DNA of 64,000 nt, from the NCBI RefSeq assembly GCF_000015645.1, contig NC_008816.1, positions 310,001 to 374,000 of the forward strand, given 5' to 3'. Below the pieces are notes generated by a model, which worked only from the letters and a program-made list of their open reading frames with translations, was not told where the DNA came from and did not search any database. This DNA comes from Prochlorococcus marinus str. AS9601. GTDB lineage: Bacteria > Cyanobacteriota > Cyanobacteriia > PCC-6307 > Cyanobiaceae. Below are positions 9,781 to 23,844 of this stretch, one piece after another (positions within the stretch are counted from its first letter, which is position 1; the number at the start of each line of letters is the position of its first letter). The translations under genes were made by a program, and so were the position numbers.

Positions 9781-10437
9781 ATGGCGAATTCTTCATCTGT
9801 TTATGACTGGTTTCAAGAAAGACTTGAAATCCAAGACATAACTGACGACGTAACTTCCAAGTACGTACCCCCTCACGTAAATATTTTTTATTGTTTAGGA
9901 GGCATAACTTTAGTATGCTTCCTAATTCAATTTGCAACAGGTTTTGCAATGACTTTTTACTATAAGCCAACTGTTACACAGGCTTACAGTTCAGTCAGTT
10001 ATTTAATGACAGATGTAAGTTTTGGATGGTTAATAAGATCTGTGCATAGATGGAGTGCATCAATGATGGTATTGATGTTAATCCTTCATGTCTTTAGGGT
10101 TTATCTTACCGGAGGTTTTAAGAGGCCAAGAGAATTAACTTGGGTTACAGGTGTTGTAATGGCAGTTATAACCGTCGCTTTTGGAGTGACTGGATACTCC
10201 TTACCTTGGGATCAGGTGGGTTACTGGGCAGTTAAGATTGTTTCAGGTGTTCCTGCTGCAATACCAGTAATAGGTGACTTTATGGTTGAACTACTAAGAG
10301 GCGGAGAAAGTGTTGGTCAATCCACTTTAACCAGATTTTATAGTCTTCACACTTTTGTATTGCCATGGTCATTAGCAGTCTTCATGTTGATGCACTTTTT
10401 AATGATTCGTAAACAGGGTATTTCAGGTCCTTTATAA
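9781..10437 (+). CDS. petB: Cytochrome b6
   Basis: 218 residues, four membrane helices. Two histidine pairs ligate the b hemes: one in [26 protein letters not shown], the other in [11 protein letters not shown]...[12 protein letters not shown]. The cysteine for the covalent heme c' is in the N-terminal segment (residue ~35-43, YCLGG). It is the core of the cytochrome b6f complex in the thylakoid membrane, passing electrons from plastoquinol. petD follows after 33 bases, the standard petBD operon. Confidence 0.98.
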   Translation: MANSSSVYDWFQERLEIQDITDDVTSKYVPPHVNIFYCLGGITLVCFLIQFATGFAMTFYYKPTVTQAYSSVSYLMTDVSFGWLIRSVHRWSASMMVLMLILHVFRVYLTGGFKRPRELTWVTGVVMAVITVAFGVTGYSLPWDQVGYWAVKIVSGVPAAIPVIGDFMVELLRGGESVGQSTLTRFYSLHTFVLPWSLAVFMLMHFLMIRKQGISGPL

Positions 10438-10470
10438 ACTCTTATACTTAAACCATCACTAGTTCTCCAT

Positions 10471-10953
10471 ATGTCTACTTTAAAAAAACCAGATCTATCT
10501 GATCCAAAATTGAGAGCAAAGTTAGCTAAAGGTATGGGCCATAATTATTATGGTGAACCAGCTTGGCCAAATGATTTACTATATATATTCCCGGTAGTCA
10601 TCTTGGGAACTATTGCCTGTGTAGTTGGATTAGCAGTTCTTGATCCTGCAATGTTAGGAGACAAAGCTAATCCCTTCGCAACACCCCTTGAAATACTTCC
10701 TGAATGGTACCTTTACCCAGTTTTTCAAATACTTAGAGTTGTTCCTAATAAACTTTTGGGTATTGCACTTCAAACATTAATCCCACTTGGATTAATGATT
10801 TTACCTTTTATCGAAAACGTTAATAAATTTTCTAATCCATTTAGAAGACCAATAGCAATGTCTGTTTTCTTATTCGGAACTTTTCTAACAATATACCTTG
10901 GTATTGGGGCATGCTTGCCAATTGATAAATCACTAACCTTAGGACTATTTTAA
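10471..10953 (+). CDS. petD: Cytochrome b6f complex subunit IV
   Basis: 160 residues, three membrane helices. The quinol-oxidation-site motif PEWY is in [17 protein letters not shown] around residue 76-92. It forms the Qo site together with cytochrome b6. It is the second gene of petB-petD and its stop lies only 2 bases from the 3' end of the convergent invertase gene. No obvious terminator stem fits between them. Confidence 0.98.
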
Positions 10954-10955
10954 AC

Positions 10956-12395
10956 TCAAATCTTAAACATATCTAAATCGTTATACTCATTCCTTAGAAA
11001 GTGATTCATTAATAAAAATCCAACAATTGTCCAAGTCTGATATGTTCTTGATTGTTGTCCAACCCAAGTTCCTGTAGGACCATCAAAATATTCTGCCCAT
11101 TCTTGCTTAGGCAATTGATTAAGTTGACACCAATATGATTCCTCTATTAAAGATTTCATTTCTTCCATGAGGATCACATCGTCTGAACCATAATGTTTTT
11201 GATGTAATAGGACAGCTGTACCAAAAAACCAAAGTAAGCTTGGCCAATGACCACCGTTATGGTAACTCCAAGGCCAATTCTTTGGATCGGATCCAGTTTT
11301 ATTTTGCCATTCCTCTACATCCATATGAGGATGACAAATTCTCATAGGCATTTGAGCCATCAAATGCTGTCTGTTATGTAAAACTAATCTAAATAAAGCT
11401 CTTTGTTCTTCAGGAGGAAGAACTCCGAACATACATGCTAAAGAATTGCCTAAACTGTAAAATCGAAAGTCAGGCCTTCCTGTCCTAATATTTCCTATTA
11501 AGTAACCGCCTCTATTCTCTAACCAATCTTGTAGCCATGAGGGAACCACTTGAGGTTGAACATTAAATTCATTGAAGTGCTGATCATCACCATACTGCTC
11601 AGTTGGCCTTCTTCTTAAAATTTGCATTGTTTGGCTTGTAACCCAATAATGCTTTAAAAGAAAACTTCCTAAATCCTTAACCCATTGATTTGTAAGAATA
11701 AGTCTTTGATCTAAAAGTCTACTAACATGATCTGCTCTACTTAATTCCATTAAGTTAATGCAACTTTTTAAACATCCATGAAGTAAAACTTCAACTTCTA
11801 GTGGTGCTCCCCATACATCCATAGGTCTATCAATCATAAATGCGCAATCTGGCACAAAAAGTACTGGAGTACCCTCAAATGTTGGATGTAGAACTAGATC
11901 TAGTAGAAGTTGAATACCTCTTTGAACGCTTTGACTTTTTCCAAAGGCATAATCACCGCTTTTATTGACATAATACCAACATAAAATGGGCCACCATAAA
12001 CTTGCATCAGCTGAAGTAATCCTCCCTATTGATCTCTGACCATAGTCTCCAATGAGCTGTCCATTTTCTTCAACGAAACTAGTAGGAAATACGCCACGTG
12101 TTTGGTAGTTAGAGCTTTGTAACTCAAGGCATACACTTAGGAACTTTTTGACAATTTCGTAACGTTTTTGGGTAATGAGATAAATCATTACAGGAACATT
12201 GTCTCTTAAAAATATTTCTCCATAATTTAATTTTTTATTTTTTGTTGGATGTTCTAGTGCAGCGACGCTTCCCACTAACTCGCCTGATATCTCAACCAAA
12301 GTCTTCTCGAAGTGTTTTTTTGCATTTGTTACAATTTTTTCCTCATCAGAACTTGGTCTTACTCTTAAATTTTTTTGACTAAATCTTTCTGCCAT
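10956..12395 (-). CDS. Neutral/alkaline invertase, glycoside hydrolase family 100
   Basis: 479 residues, the length of cyanobacterial GH100 enzymes. Characteristic stretches are NYGEIFLRDNVPVMIYLI (acid/base aspartate region), WGAPLEVEVLLHGCL, and near the C-terminus WPWSYHNGGHWPSLLWFFG. The enzyme cleaves sucrose to glucose and fructose in the cytoplasm. Sucrose serves as an osmolyte or carbon store in marine picocyanobacteria. The gene converges on petD. The start at 12395 is the only good ATG. Confidence 0.93.
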   Translation of the reverse strand: MAERFSQKNLRVRPSSDEEKIVTNAKKHFEKTLVEISGELVGSVAALEHPTKNKKLNYGEIFLRDNVPVMIYLITQKRYEIVKKFLSVCLELQSSNYQTRGVFPTSFVEENGQLIGDYGQRSIGRITSADASLWWPILCWYYVNKSGDYAFGKSQSVQRGIQLLLDLVLHPTFEGTPVLFVPDCAFMIDRPMDVWGAPLEVEVLLHGCLKSCINLMELSRADHVSRLLDQRLILTNQWVKDLGSFLLKHYWVTSQTMQILRRRPTEQYGDDQHFNEFNVQPQVVPSWLQDWLENRGGYLIGNIRTGRPDFRFYSLGNSLACMFGVLPPEEQRALFRLVLHNRQHLMAQMPMRICHPHMDVEEWQNKTGSDPKNWPWSYHNGGHWPSLLWFFGTAVLLHQKHYGSDDVILMEEMKSLIEESYWCQLNQLPKQEWAEYFDGPTGTWVGQQSRTYQTWTIVGFLLMNHFLRNEYNDLDMFKI

Positions 12396-12997
12396 TTCAT
12401 TTATATCCCTTTATTTAAGCCTAGTTGTTTAATGAGACTTTGATCAAATAAAAAATTAATAAAAAATTTTTGTATAAAAGGTTGCACAATTACAGTGGGA
12501 TGGTTTAGTATTTTCTTCTGGGCAAAAATATACTTTTTGCATTATTCATCAAATTATCTTAAATCTAATTTTTGGTAAATGAATGAATTATTTGGAGACT
12601 TGATTTCGATCATTATTTTCAGCCAGAAGAAGGTTTTTACCTTCAAAATGAGTTAATCACTTGTTGTTTAACTCTGCACCTAGAAAATTTAAAAACTTAG
12701 GAACTGATGCTTTTGTTGCGTCAAGAACAACTAAATTTTTTTTAGTCACTTCAAGATGTATATGCAATAAAGGTGTGAGGTCCCGTCAAGAATATATAAA
12801 AATGTCATCAATTGCTAACTTTTAGCTTTGATGCGAACGGATCTGAGATCTTGGAAAGTCACTTTAGAAATACTTTTAATGTGCACTCAATGTAATCCTT
12901 AAAATCTAAGGAGGCTGAAACTAAATTCAACAACTGAAGTTTTTATTTGGTTAAAGCAATTCAATTTGAGTAGATTTATCTATAAAAGGAATTGAAC
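12396..12997. other. Intergenic region upstream of the rRNA operon
   Basis: About 600 bases without a convincing gene. It must hold the invertase promoter (left) and the rRNA operon promoter and leader (right). Visible items: a small hairpin GAAGGT-TTTT-ACCTTC at 12629-12644, and the 12-mer TTTGATGCGAAC at 12827-12838, which recurs at 44932. I could not assign a definite rRNA promoter by eye. Confidence 0.6.
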
Positions 12998-14481
<1,484 letters not shown>

Positions 14482-14606
14482 ACAGGGAGACAACAAAATG
14501 TTTAATATTATTATTTTGTCACCTTAGGTCGATCGGTATCTCACGTTCTTAATTTATTAAGAATTTCATTTCCTAAGTTTTTCTAGGTCACACCCATTAT
14601 TTTCCT

Positions 14607-14680
<74 letters not shown>

Positions 14681-14692
14681 TATCTCTATGTT

Positions 14693-14765
14693 GGGGGTAT
14701 AGCTCAGTTGGTAGAGCGCCTGCTTTGCAAGCAGGATGTCAGCGGTTCGAGTCCGCTTACCTCCA
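14693..14765 (+). tRNA. tRNA-Ala (anticodon UGC)
   Basis: 73-nt cloverleaf 12 bases after tRNA-Ile. Acceptor stem GGGGGTA/TACCTCC (one G-U pair), discriminator A; anticodon loop TTTGCAA. CCA is not encoded. A 257-base spacer with the 23S processing stem follows. Confidence 0.97.
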
Positions 14766-15022
14766 CTGATTACCACCTCTTCCATAATCTATAGAAAGGA
14801 AAAATTTTGAGTTGTGATCAAATTTCTGAACGAATCTAGCTTCCTAATGAAACCATTAAGATGCTGGACTCATTGAATTAATTTCATTGTTTTCAGAGAA
14901 CCTTGACAACTGCATAGATTATTTTTAAAGACAATAAGCATCTTTAATGATGCAGATTTATTATTTGTGCAAATGCATTAATAACAATTCTATTAAGCTG
15001 ATGCTTCAATTATGAAGTTATT

Positions 15023-17897
<2,875 letters not shown>

Positions 17898-17961
17898 AAT
17901 AAACTTAATTTATTGTTTTTAACCTATATAATTTTCTATGCAGTTCTCAAGGTTCATACTA

Positions 17962-18079
17962 TCCTGGTGTTCATGGCGATGTGGAACCACTCCGATCCAT
18001 CTCGAACTCGGTTGTGAAACGCATCAGCGGCGAAAATATTTAGGGGGTAGCCCCTTGAGAAAATAGCTCAATGCCAGGT
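17962..18079 (+). rRNA. 5S ribosomal RNA
   Basis: About 118 nt. The terminal helix TCCTGGTGT / ATGCCAGGT encloses the internal GTGGAACCACTCCGATCCAT segment of cyanobacterial 5S RNA. It is 64 bases after 23S and is followed by a strong terminator. Confidence 0.95.
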
Positions 18080-18090
18080 AAAAATATTTA

Positions 18091-18126
18091 AAAGGGCTTA
18101 CTCTTCTTGAGTAAGCCCTTTTTTAT
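18091..18126 (+). terminator. Bidirectional terminator between the rRNA operon and mutM
   Basis: A 13-bp stem, AAAGGGCTTACTC pairing with GAGTAAGCCCTTT around a TTCTT loop, then a T-run on the plus strand. It also has an A-run on the left, so it can stop transcripts from both sides (rRNA from the left, mutM from the right). Confidence 0.9.
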
Positions 18127-19001
18127 TTTTGGCATTTAGGACACCAATGGGTACTTCTTCCAGTAATTTTTTGTCTTTCAATTAAATTTCCACATTTACG
18201 ACATTCTTTTCCAGTTCTCCTATAGACATTTGTCTGCAAACCAAAATTCCCATTCTCTCCTTCCAGGTCTCTAAAATCGCTAAATGTGGTACCCCCAGAA
18301 CCTATACTTTTTTTTAATACAGTTACAATTGATTCTTTGAGTTTGATTAACTCATTTTTTTTTATTGTTCGAGCTTCCCTAAAAGGGGAAATGCCAGCAG
18401 AGTATAAACTTTCATCAGCATAAATATTACCTATTCCCGCCACTATTGTTTGATCTAATAAAATGGCTTTAATAGATTTTGTTCTTTTTGAAATAACTTT
18501 CTTAAGGTAATTTGCATTAAAGTCTTTAGAAAATGGCTCTGGTCCTAATGAACCTAATCCTTTAATTATTTTGTTAAGCGATAGGTCATTATTAATCCAC
18601 CACATTTGACCAAAACTTCTTACGTCGATGTACCTAAGCTCATTATTATTTTTATCGAAAAATCTTACTCTTGTATGTTTACAGGGATTACTTGAGTTTT
18701 CAATAAATTTAAAATATCCAGTCATTCTTAGATGAACTACAAGAAATCCGTTATTTTGTGAATTTTCTAGAGGAAGTTGAGTATGCTCATTTTGAACTTC
18801 TTTTAATTGGGCTATTAAATATTTTCCTCTTCTATCCCATTTATAAATAAGTGAGTTCCGAAGTCCTTTAATGAATTCTTCTTTGTTTGTTGGGAATGCA
18901 ACAGTTGAATACCTACAGATTTCTACTTTTTTAATAATAAAGTTATTAAGTTTTTGCTCTAAACCTCTTCGAACTGTTTCTACTTCAGGTAATTCAGGCA
19001 A
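18123..19001 (-). CDS. mutM: Formamidopyrimidine-DNA glycosylase (Fpg/MutM)
   Basis: 292 residues. The N-terminus [15 protein letters not shown] carries the catalytic Pro2 and Glu3. A C-terminal zinc finger of CxxC-x16-CxxC type (CRKC...CPKC) is complete. The helix-two-turn-helix is seen in [15 protein letters not shown]. It removes oxidised purines such as 8-oxoguanine and nicks the abasic site. psaE starts 5 bases upstream, a conserved pairing in marine picocyanobacteria, so psaE-mutM are probably cotranscribed. Confidence 0.97.
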
Positions 19002-19005
19002 TTAT

Positions 19006-19215
19006 TTAAGCTTTTTCTAATTCACTTTCAGCGAAATTATTTGTATTTGCTCCACCATCAGTTCCGCTAATCCCAGCGTAATTTACTTTATCGAATCTGA
19101 CTACACAGTTATATTTAATACCTGAGGTATCAACTGAAGCAACTTTACCTATTTCATTGTACCAATATGACTCTGGTCTTTTTACTCTTACGAGATCTCC
19201 TCTTGAAATAGCCAT
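19006..19215 (-). CDS. psaE: Photosystem I reaction centre subunit IV
   Basis: 69 residues of SH3-like fold, beginning [21 protein letters not shown] and including [14 protein letters not shown]. PsaE is a stromal (cytoplasmic-side) PSI subunit that helps ferredoxin docking and cyclic flow. It starts 80 bases from the downstream end of the LysM-protein gene on the same strand. Confidence 0.97.
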   Translation of the reverse strand: MAISRGDLVRVKRPESYWYNEIGKVASVDTSGIKYNCVVRFDKVNYAGISGTDGGANTNNFAESELEKA

Positions 19216-19295
19216 TACAATTAATTTAACTTTTTGTAGAATAACCCATCATTAATATTCTTAGACAAATTATTCACACATATTAATTAAAAGTT

Positions 19296-20057
19296 TTAAC
19301 AAAAATCATTTATTAAATTATTTTCGAATTCTTCTTTAGCAGGCTTACTTCCCATCCATTTCCTACCAGGTATTCTTACATCTAATTCATTTTTTTCACA
19401 ATTTATTGAAAGAATCAGTTTTTTATTTTCTTGATTTAATACATTTAAAACTTTTCTACCTTTAATATCTTTATATGATTTACTTTGGATTATTATAGGA
19501 CCATAAATTTTTTTATCTAACACAAGTAAGTCCTTATTTTTTTTATTTTCAGTTGTTTCATAATTTCCTGAATTAATTGTGTTCTTTTTTCTAATAATGA
19601 GTTTTTGACCGACTTTTATTGAATCAGGATTATTGAGATTATTAATCTCTATAAGATCGATTACTGTTAAATTATATTTGTTTGATATCTCAGTAAGATT
19701 TTCACCAGTTTGAATAATATGATAATTATTTATTAAATCAGATTGTTTTGTGAGATTTTCAGAAGATTCGGAGATAATAAGATTTTGGCCAACAAAGATA
19801 TAATTTTCATCTTTTAAGTTATTCAACTTAATAATTAAATCTTTATTAATTGAATAGGATTTTGAAATACTTGATAGTGTATCTCCACTTTTTACAATAT
19901 GAATTTTTTTTATTTCAGTTTTTTCTTCAGTAATTGATTCTTTTCTAGCAATATTCTCAATTTTATTTTTTGATGAAAATATGTTTTCTTCTGATTTTAT
20001 CAATGAGTGATTAAAAAAATTAATAAATATGGCAATTACTAAAAATGTAAATTTCAT
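19296..20057 (-). CDS. Exported protein with two LysM domains
   Basis: 253 residues from the ATG at 20057; a GTG 9 bases earlier is possible. It has an N-terminal signal peptide (hydrophobic FTFLVIAIFINFF). Two LysM repeats follow, beginning HIVKSGDTLSSISKSY and HIIQTGENLTEISNKY, each with the NNL..P..I.VGQ.LII ending. LysM binds peptidoglycan, so the protein is likely periplasmic. The C-terminal ~90 residues are unassigned and contain two cysteines (one three residues from the C-terminal region end, NDFC). No hydrolase domain seen. Confidence 0.85.
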   Translation of the reverse strand: MKFTFLVIAIFINFFNHSLIKSEENIFSSKNKIENIARKESITEEKTEIKKIHIVKSGDTLSSISKSYSINKDLIIKLNNLKDENYIFVGQNLIISESSENLTKQSDLINNYHIIQTGENLTEISNKYNLTVIDLIEINNLNNPDSIKVGQKLIIRKKNTINSGNYETTENKKNKDLLVLDKKIYGPIIIQSKSYKDIKGRKVLNVLNQENKKLILSINCEKNELDVRIPGRKWMGSKPAKEEFENNLINDFC

Positions 20058-20129
20058 AAAACTCACTATTTATTTAAAGATAATCTTTAAATTCAAAATC
20101 GCTAGGTTTTTGAAAACAATTTAAGTAAT

Positions 20130-21521
20130 TTAAATCTGAAAAATAAACTTTAAAAATTTCTTTACTCTTTCATAGGGGGGATATCGCAGATTTGAATCAA
20201 ATAAAAAACCTTTAAAAGTAATAGATTTTTGATTTGAAAAATTTCGAAAGCCTTCTTCTCCATGAAATTTGCCAATACCACTTTGCCCAACGCCTCCAAA
20301 AGGTAAATTTGGAATAAGGACTGGTAACATCACATCATTTATACAAATTGTTCCAGAGCTGGTTACTTTTGAAATATGATTATGGATTTTTTTATTGCCT
20401 CCAAATAAGTAGATTGCTAAGGGTTTTGATGTTAGACTAATCTGTGTTAAAGCTGATTCCATACCATTAATTCCAACTACAGGAAGTAGTGAACTGAATA
20501 ATTCTTTCTGCAAAATATCTTTTTCATTTAATTTAGTTCTCAAAATTGTAGGAGATATTTTCAACTTTTTTTTACTAAAAGTCCCCCCAAATAAAATTCT
20601 TTTTTCTTTTTCATATTGTTTGAGAATTTCTACAGTTGATGTAAATTGTTTTTTCTCCAATTTTGATAGGTTTTCGGAAATAATTGGATTATCTCCGTAA
20701 AAACTTATTATGTATTTCTTTAATTTTTCTATAAAAATATTTTCAATTTCTTTATCTACAAAGATATGATTCGGAGCCATGCACGATTGACCAGAATTAA
20801 AAAATTTACCCCAAACAATTCTTTTTGCAGCCACTTCTAAATTTGCATTCTTGAAAACAATTACAGGATTTGTTCCGCTTAACTCAAGAGTTAATGGAGT
20901 TAAGTTTTTTGCAGCTAATTTCATTATAGATTTTCCAGTTTTAGTACTTCCTGTAAAAAAAATGTGGTCAAAATTTTGTTCAATTAATTTTATGGATTGT
21001 TTATTATCACCCTCTACTGTCATTAGGACATCTTTACTGAAATATTTGGAAGTAAGCTTTTTAATAAGTTTTGAGGTCGCAGGACATTTCTCTGATGGTT
21101 TTATAACTGCTGTATTTCCTGCTGAGAAAATATTTACCAATGGCTTTAAAATATAAAGTAATGGATAATTATAAGGACCAAGAATTAAGACACACCCAAG
21201 AGGTTCATAAATAACTTTGGAGGATGATGGAAAAAGATAAAAAGGGGTATCAATCTTTTTTGGTCGCATCCAAGAATTGAGTTTCTTTTTTATAAGTGAA
21301 ATTTCTTCTTTCACTAAAAGGATTTCTGAAAGCCCTTCAATTTCAGATTTGCCGAGATCAACAAAAAGTGATTTAATTATCTCTTTTTTATTTTCATCTA
21401 AAAGTTTAGAAACTATATTGATATGATGGATCCGCCATTTTATATCTTCAGTTTTACCAGTGAGAACTGTATTTTTTAATTTATAGATGTCTTCTAAATG
21501 AAATTTATCAGAAATTTTCAT
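20130..21521 (-). CDS. Aldehyde dehydrogenase (class 3-like)
   Basis: 463 residues, short ALDH form without the N-terminal extension. The NAD-binding FFTGSTKTGKSIMKLAA motif, the general-base glutamate in LTLELSGTNPVIV, and the nucleophile cysteine in NSGQSCMAPNHIFV are present. C-terminal hydrophobic residues around 450-463 may act as a membrane anchor, as in class 3 fatty-aldehyde dehydrogenases. In cyanobacteria such enzymes oxidise fatty or apocarotenoid aldehydes; the substrate here is not determined. Confidence 0.9.
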   Translation of the reverse strand: MKISDKFHLEDIYKLKNTVLTGKTEDIKWRIHHINIVSKLLDENKKEIIKSLFVDLGKSEIEGLSEILLVKEEISLIKKKLNSWMRPKKIDTPFYLFPSSSKVIYEPLGCVLILGPYNYPLLYILKPLVNIFSAGNTAVIKPSEKCPATSKLIKKLTSKYFSKDVLMTVEGDNKQSIKLIEQNFDHIFFTGSTKTGKSIMKLAAKNLTPLTLELSGTNPVIVFKNANLEVAAKRIVWGKFFNSGQSCMAPNHIFVDKEIENIFIEKLKKYIISFYGDNPIISENLSKLEKKQFTSTVEILKQYEKEKRILFGGTFSKKKLKISPTILRTKLNEKDILQKELFSSLLPVVGINGMESALTQISLTSKPLAIYLFGGNKKIHNHISKVTSSGTICINDVMLPVLIPNLPFGGVGQSGIGKFHGEEGFRNFSNQKSITFKGFLFDSNLRYPPYERVKKFLKFIFQI

Positions 21522-21677
21522 TTTTTACCTTTGAATAGTATTAAATATATCAGAGGATAAATTGTAAATAACTAAGGTTTTTAGGCAGTTAAATCAAAGC
21601 GAATGATTTATGAGAAATAATCAAATTTATTAATATTGCTTTTAAAAATTCAAATTTTTCTTGGTTAGTATATTTCT

Positions 21678-22568
21678 ATGAGGGAAAATTTTTCAATTAG
21701 ATTGATATCTATAAACGAAATACCAGAAGTCACAAACTGGGCAAGGTTAGAAGGATTTTCTCCTGGAATGGATGATTTATCAATTTATAGAAATACAGAT
21801 AAACAAGGGGTATGGGTAGCTTGTTTAGACAATAATCCTATAGGCTCTATTGCGTGTATAAAATATAATTCCTCGTATGGTTTTATAGGTTTATTTATCG
21901 TTAAAAAAGAATTCCGGAATAATGGATATGGAGTGAGATTATGGAAACATGCCCTCGAATATTTGAAAAATGTTGATTGTATTGGTCTTGAGGCAGCCCC
22001 AGATAGATTAAATGATTACGCAAAGTGGGGGTTTAGAAAATCTTCCATTACAAATCGATGGAAATTAAATGGTTCTCAAAATTTGCCATTGAGAAATTTC
22101 TATAAAGATCAATTTCATTCTTTTAAAGTTGTCCCGGGTAATAAAATCTCTTCTGAAGCAGTCTTAATTTATGATGATCAAAGAGAACCTAGTCCCAGAC
22201 CACATTTTCTAAATGACTGGTTGAAGAATTCTCATGGTAATGTCAGTGCAATTGTCGATAATAATGGGATGTGCCATGGATTTGGCAGGATAAGACCTTG
22301 TGTATTGGAAGATAATGAGCAAGGCTGGAGAATTGGCCCACTTTTAGCAGATACTCCACCACTTGCTGAATTATTAATAAGGGAGTTAGTTGGTGAGTTA
22401 GATGCTCAAATCTTATTGGATTGCTCTAATCTGAACCCTTATGCAAATTATCTTTTATCAAGTTTGGGATTTGAGGAAATATCAAAAACTTACAGAATGT
22501 ATAAAGGCATTCAACCTTCCTGCCCTATGAATCAAGTATATGGACTTGCCTGCTTGGAACTTGGGTGA
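21678..22568 (+). CDS. GNAT-family N-acetyltransferase, two GNAT units
   Basis: 296 residues. The N-terminal GNAT domain shows the acetyl-CoA loop in FIVKKEFRNNGYGVRLWKHAL (about 75-95). A second, diverged GNAT-like half (about 150-296, with GFGRIRPC and WRIGPLLADTPPLAELLIREL) corresponds to the C-terminal DUF4422-like/YitH-type extension of tandem GNAT proteins. Substrate unknown. It is divergent from the aldehyde dehydrogenase gene. Confidence 0.85.
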   Translation: MRENFSIRLISINEIPEVTNWARLEGFSPGMDDLSIYRNTDKQGVWVACLDNNPIGSIACIKYNSSYGFIGLFIVKKEFRNNGYGVRLWKHALEYLKNVDCIGLEAAPDRLNDYAKWGFRKSSITNRWKLNGSQNLPLRNFYKDQFHSFKVVPGNKISSEAVLIYDDQREPSPRPHFLNDWLKNSHGNVSAIVDNNGMCHGFGRIRPCVLEDNEQGWRIGPLLADTPPLAELLIRELVGELDAQILLDCSNLNPYANYLLSSLGFEEISKTYRMYKGIQPSCPMNQVYGLACLELG

Positions 22569-22638
22569 TTGATTTCCTTTAAAGCGTTCATTCCCCTTTT
22601 TGTTTCTGTACTACTGAAAGAAGTTTGTTTGATTAAGA

Positions 22639-22887
22639 TTAACTTCCAGAAGGTTTCAAAATTTTTTTTACAATATCGGCGTTGATTATAGTGATCTCTC
22701 CATTGTCAATATTGGCAACTTGAAACAAGGTCCATGAATTTGGATTTCTAGCTCCTCCAATACAGTCGATAACTTGACCGACCCAGTAATTTTTATCCTT
22801 TTCCTTAGTATCTTCGCAATTTTCTTTTTTAATTGCGACATAATCACCAGGCCTAACGAAAAGAAACTCAGGAGTTGCTGAGCTCAC
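22639..22887 (-). CDS. DUF3104-like small protein
   Basis: 82 residues. Signature FVRPGDYVAIK...NYWVGQVIDCIGGARNPNSWTLFQVANIDNG resembles the DUF3104 family of marine cyanobacteria, which has an SH3/Tudor-like look. Function unknown. A LexA-box-like palindrome lies at 22905-22920, 18-33 bases upstream of the start, so the gene may be damage-inducible (inference). Confidence 0.75.
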   Translation of the reverse strand: MSSATPEFLFVRPGDYVAIKKENCEDTKEKDKNYWVGQVIDCIGGARNPNSWTLFQVANIDNGEITIINADIVKKILKPSGS

Positions 22888-22904
22888 AATAAATAAATAA
22901 ATAA

Positions 22905-22920
22905 TAGTATATATGTACTA
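22905..22920. promoter_or_regulatory. LexA-box-like palindrome upstream of the DUF3104-like gene
   Basis: TAGTATATATGTACTA, an almost perfect palindrome resembling the cyanobacterial LexA consensus (roughly TAGTACanATGTACTA, from memory). It lies in the promoter zone of the minus-strand gene ending its 5' side at 22887. A second, similar site is at 25937-25952. AT-richness makes chance occurrence possible. Confidence 0.45.
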
Positions 22921-22988
22921 TAGCAAGTTATTTGACTTGTTGCTGAACTTTGAATTATTTAGCAAACTAGGGGTAATTCAAAAATAAA

Positions 22989-23081
22989 ATGGAATCAACT
23001 GAAATTGCTATATTTTCAACATTATTGGGGTTAATCCTAGCTTTAACTGACGCTTATATAGAAAGAAATATTCCTGGATAA
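22989..23081 (+). CDS. Tiny single-helix membrane protein
   Basis: 30 residues, MESTEIAIFST...YIERNIPG. One hydrophobic helix (about residues 6-22) and a short charged tail. The layout matches the many small thylakoid-type proteins of this clade; no specific family assigned. Confidence 0.5.
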   Translation: MESTEIAIFSTLLGLILALTDAYIERNIPG

Positions 23082-23098
23082 TATTCCCAGTTCATTTT

Positions 23099-23230
23099 TT
23101 AAATTAAATAAGATTTAAGCTGGTCTAATATGTCGGCACGGTTAGAAACTAATTTTGTAAAAACTAAATATATCAACCCTCCCATTGCGAGCCTTCCGTT
23201 AATTTTTTCTAACTGCTTTAGTTTTCTCAA
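23099..23230 (-). CDS. High-light-inducible-like (Hlip/CAB-type) small protein
   Basis: 43 residues found by direct translation, starting at TTG 23230 with an AAGGG ribosome-binding site 7 bases upstream. An in-frame TAA immediately precedes the start. The core QLEKINGRLAMGGLIYLVF matches the chlorophyll-binding helix signature ExxNGRxAMxG of Hlips. The usual C-terminal half of the motif is replaced by a polar tail (ADILDQLKSYLI). Hlips bind chlorophyll/carotenoid near PSII in stress. It could instead be a decaying Hlip; the TTG start lowers confidence. Confidence 0.65.
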   Translation of the reverse strand: MRKLKQLEKINGRLAMGGLIYLVFTKLVSNRADILDQLKSYLI

Positions 23231-23341
23231 AAATTACCCTTGCGGTTAATTAAAATTTAAAGGGTATAGGAAATAAAAAAGTATTAATTACTTCAAAAAT
23301 AAAAAAATTTATAGAAATATTATTTCAAACACGAATTAAAT

Positions 23342-23479
23342 TTAAAGCCAAGCTTTTTTCATCTCAAGATAAAGTCTCTCGCTCTCAGCAGAATTAATTT
23401 TGCTGTCTGAATAGGATTGTTGCTGTTGCTGTTGTTGCTGCTGAGTTGAGTTAGTATTAGGATTTTGGACTTCGCTCAT
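23342..23479 (-). CDS. Small poly-glutamine protein
   Basis: 45 residues. The N-terminus is low complexity (MSEVQNPNTNST then nine glutamines). A short helical end follows, with SAESERLYLEMKKAW. The poly-Q tract is encoded by mixed CAA/CAG codons. No family recognised; likely a clade-specific gene. Confidence 0.55.
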   Translation of the reverse strand: MSEVQNPNTNSTQQQQQQQQQSYSDSKINSAESERLYLEMKKAWL

Positions 23480-23595
23480 TAGAGGGACTTAATATTTGTG
23501 TTTATTCTCTCATATTTAGAGCTTTTTTTGTCAACTTAAATTCTTAAATTTTATTTAAATTTTCTACGTTTTTAATTTTCCTTTTTTGAGTGAAT

Positions 23596-23697
23596 TTATT
23601 TCGCTACAGTAGTTTTGGTATATAGGAATTTAACTTCCCAATATACAATTCCTAGGAAGATAGCACTTGCAATAATAATTTCAGAAATGGCTAACAT
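23596..23697 (-). CDS. Tiny single-helix membrane protein
   Basis: 33 residues beginning MLAISEIIIASAIFLGIVYWEVK, one membrane helix with a short basic tail. No family recognised. Confidence 0.5.
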   Translation of the reverse strand: MLAISEIIIASAIFLGIVYWEVKFLYTKTTVAK

Positions 23698-23844
23698 TTT
23701 ATTTTTCAATACTAATTTAATTTTGGTATCAATTTACACAGAATGCAATAGGTACTAATTACATTTTAGATTTTAAAAAATCTTATTTAATAAAATAACG
23801 CGTCGAAATAATATAAAATTTTAAGTTAGATACATATTATTTCC

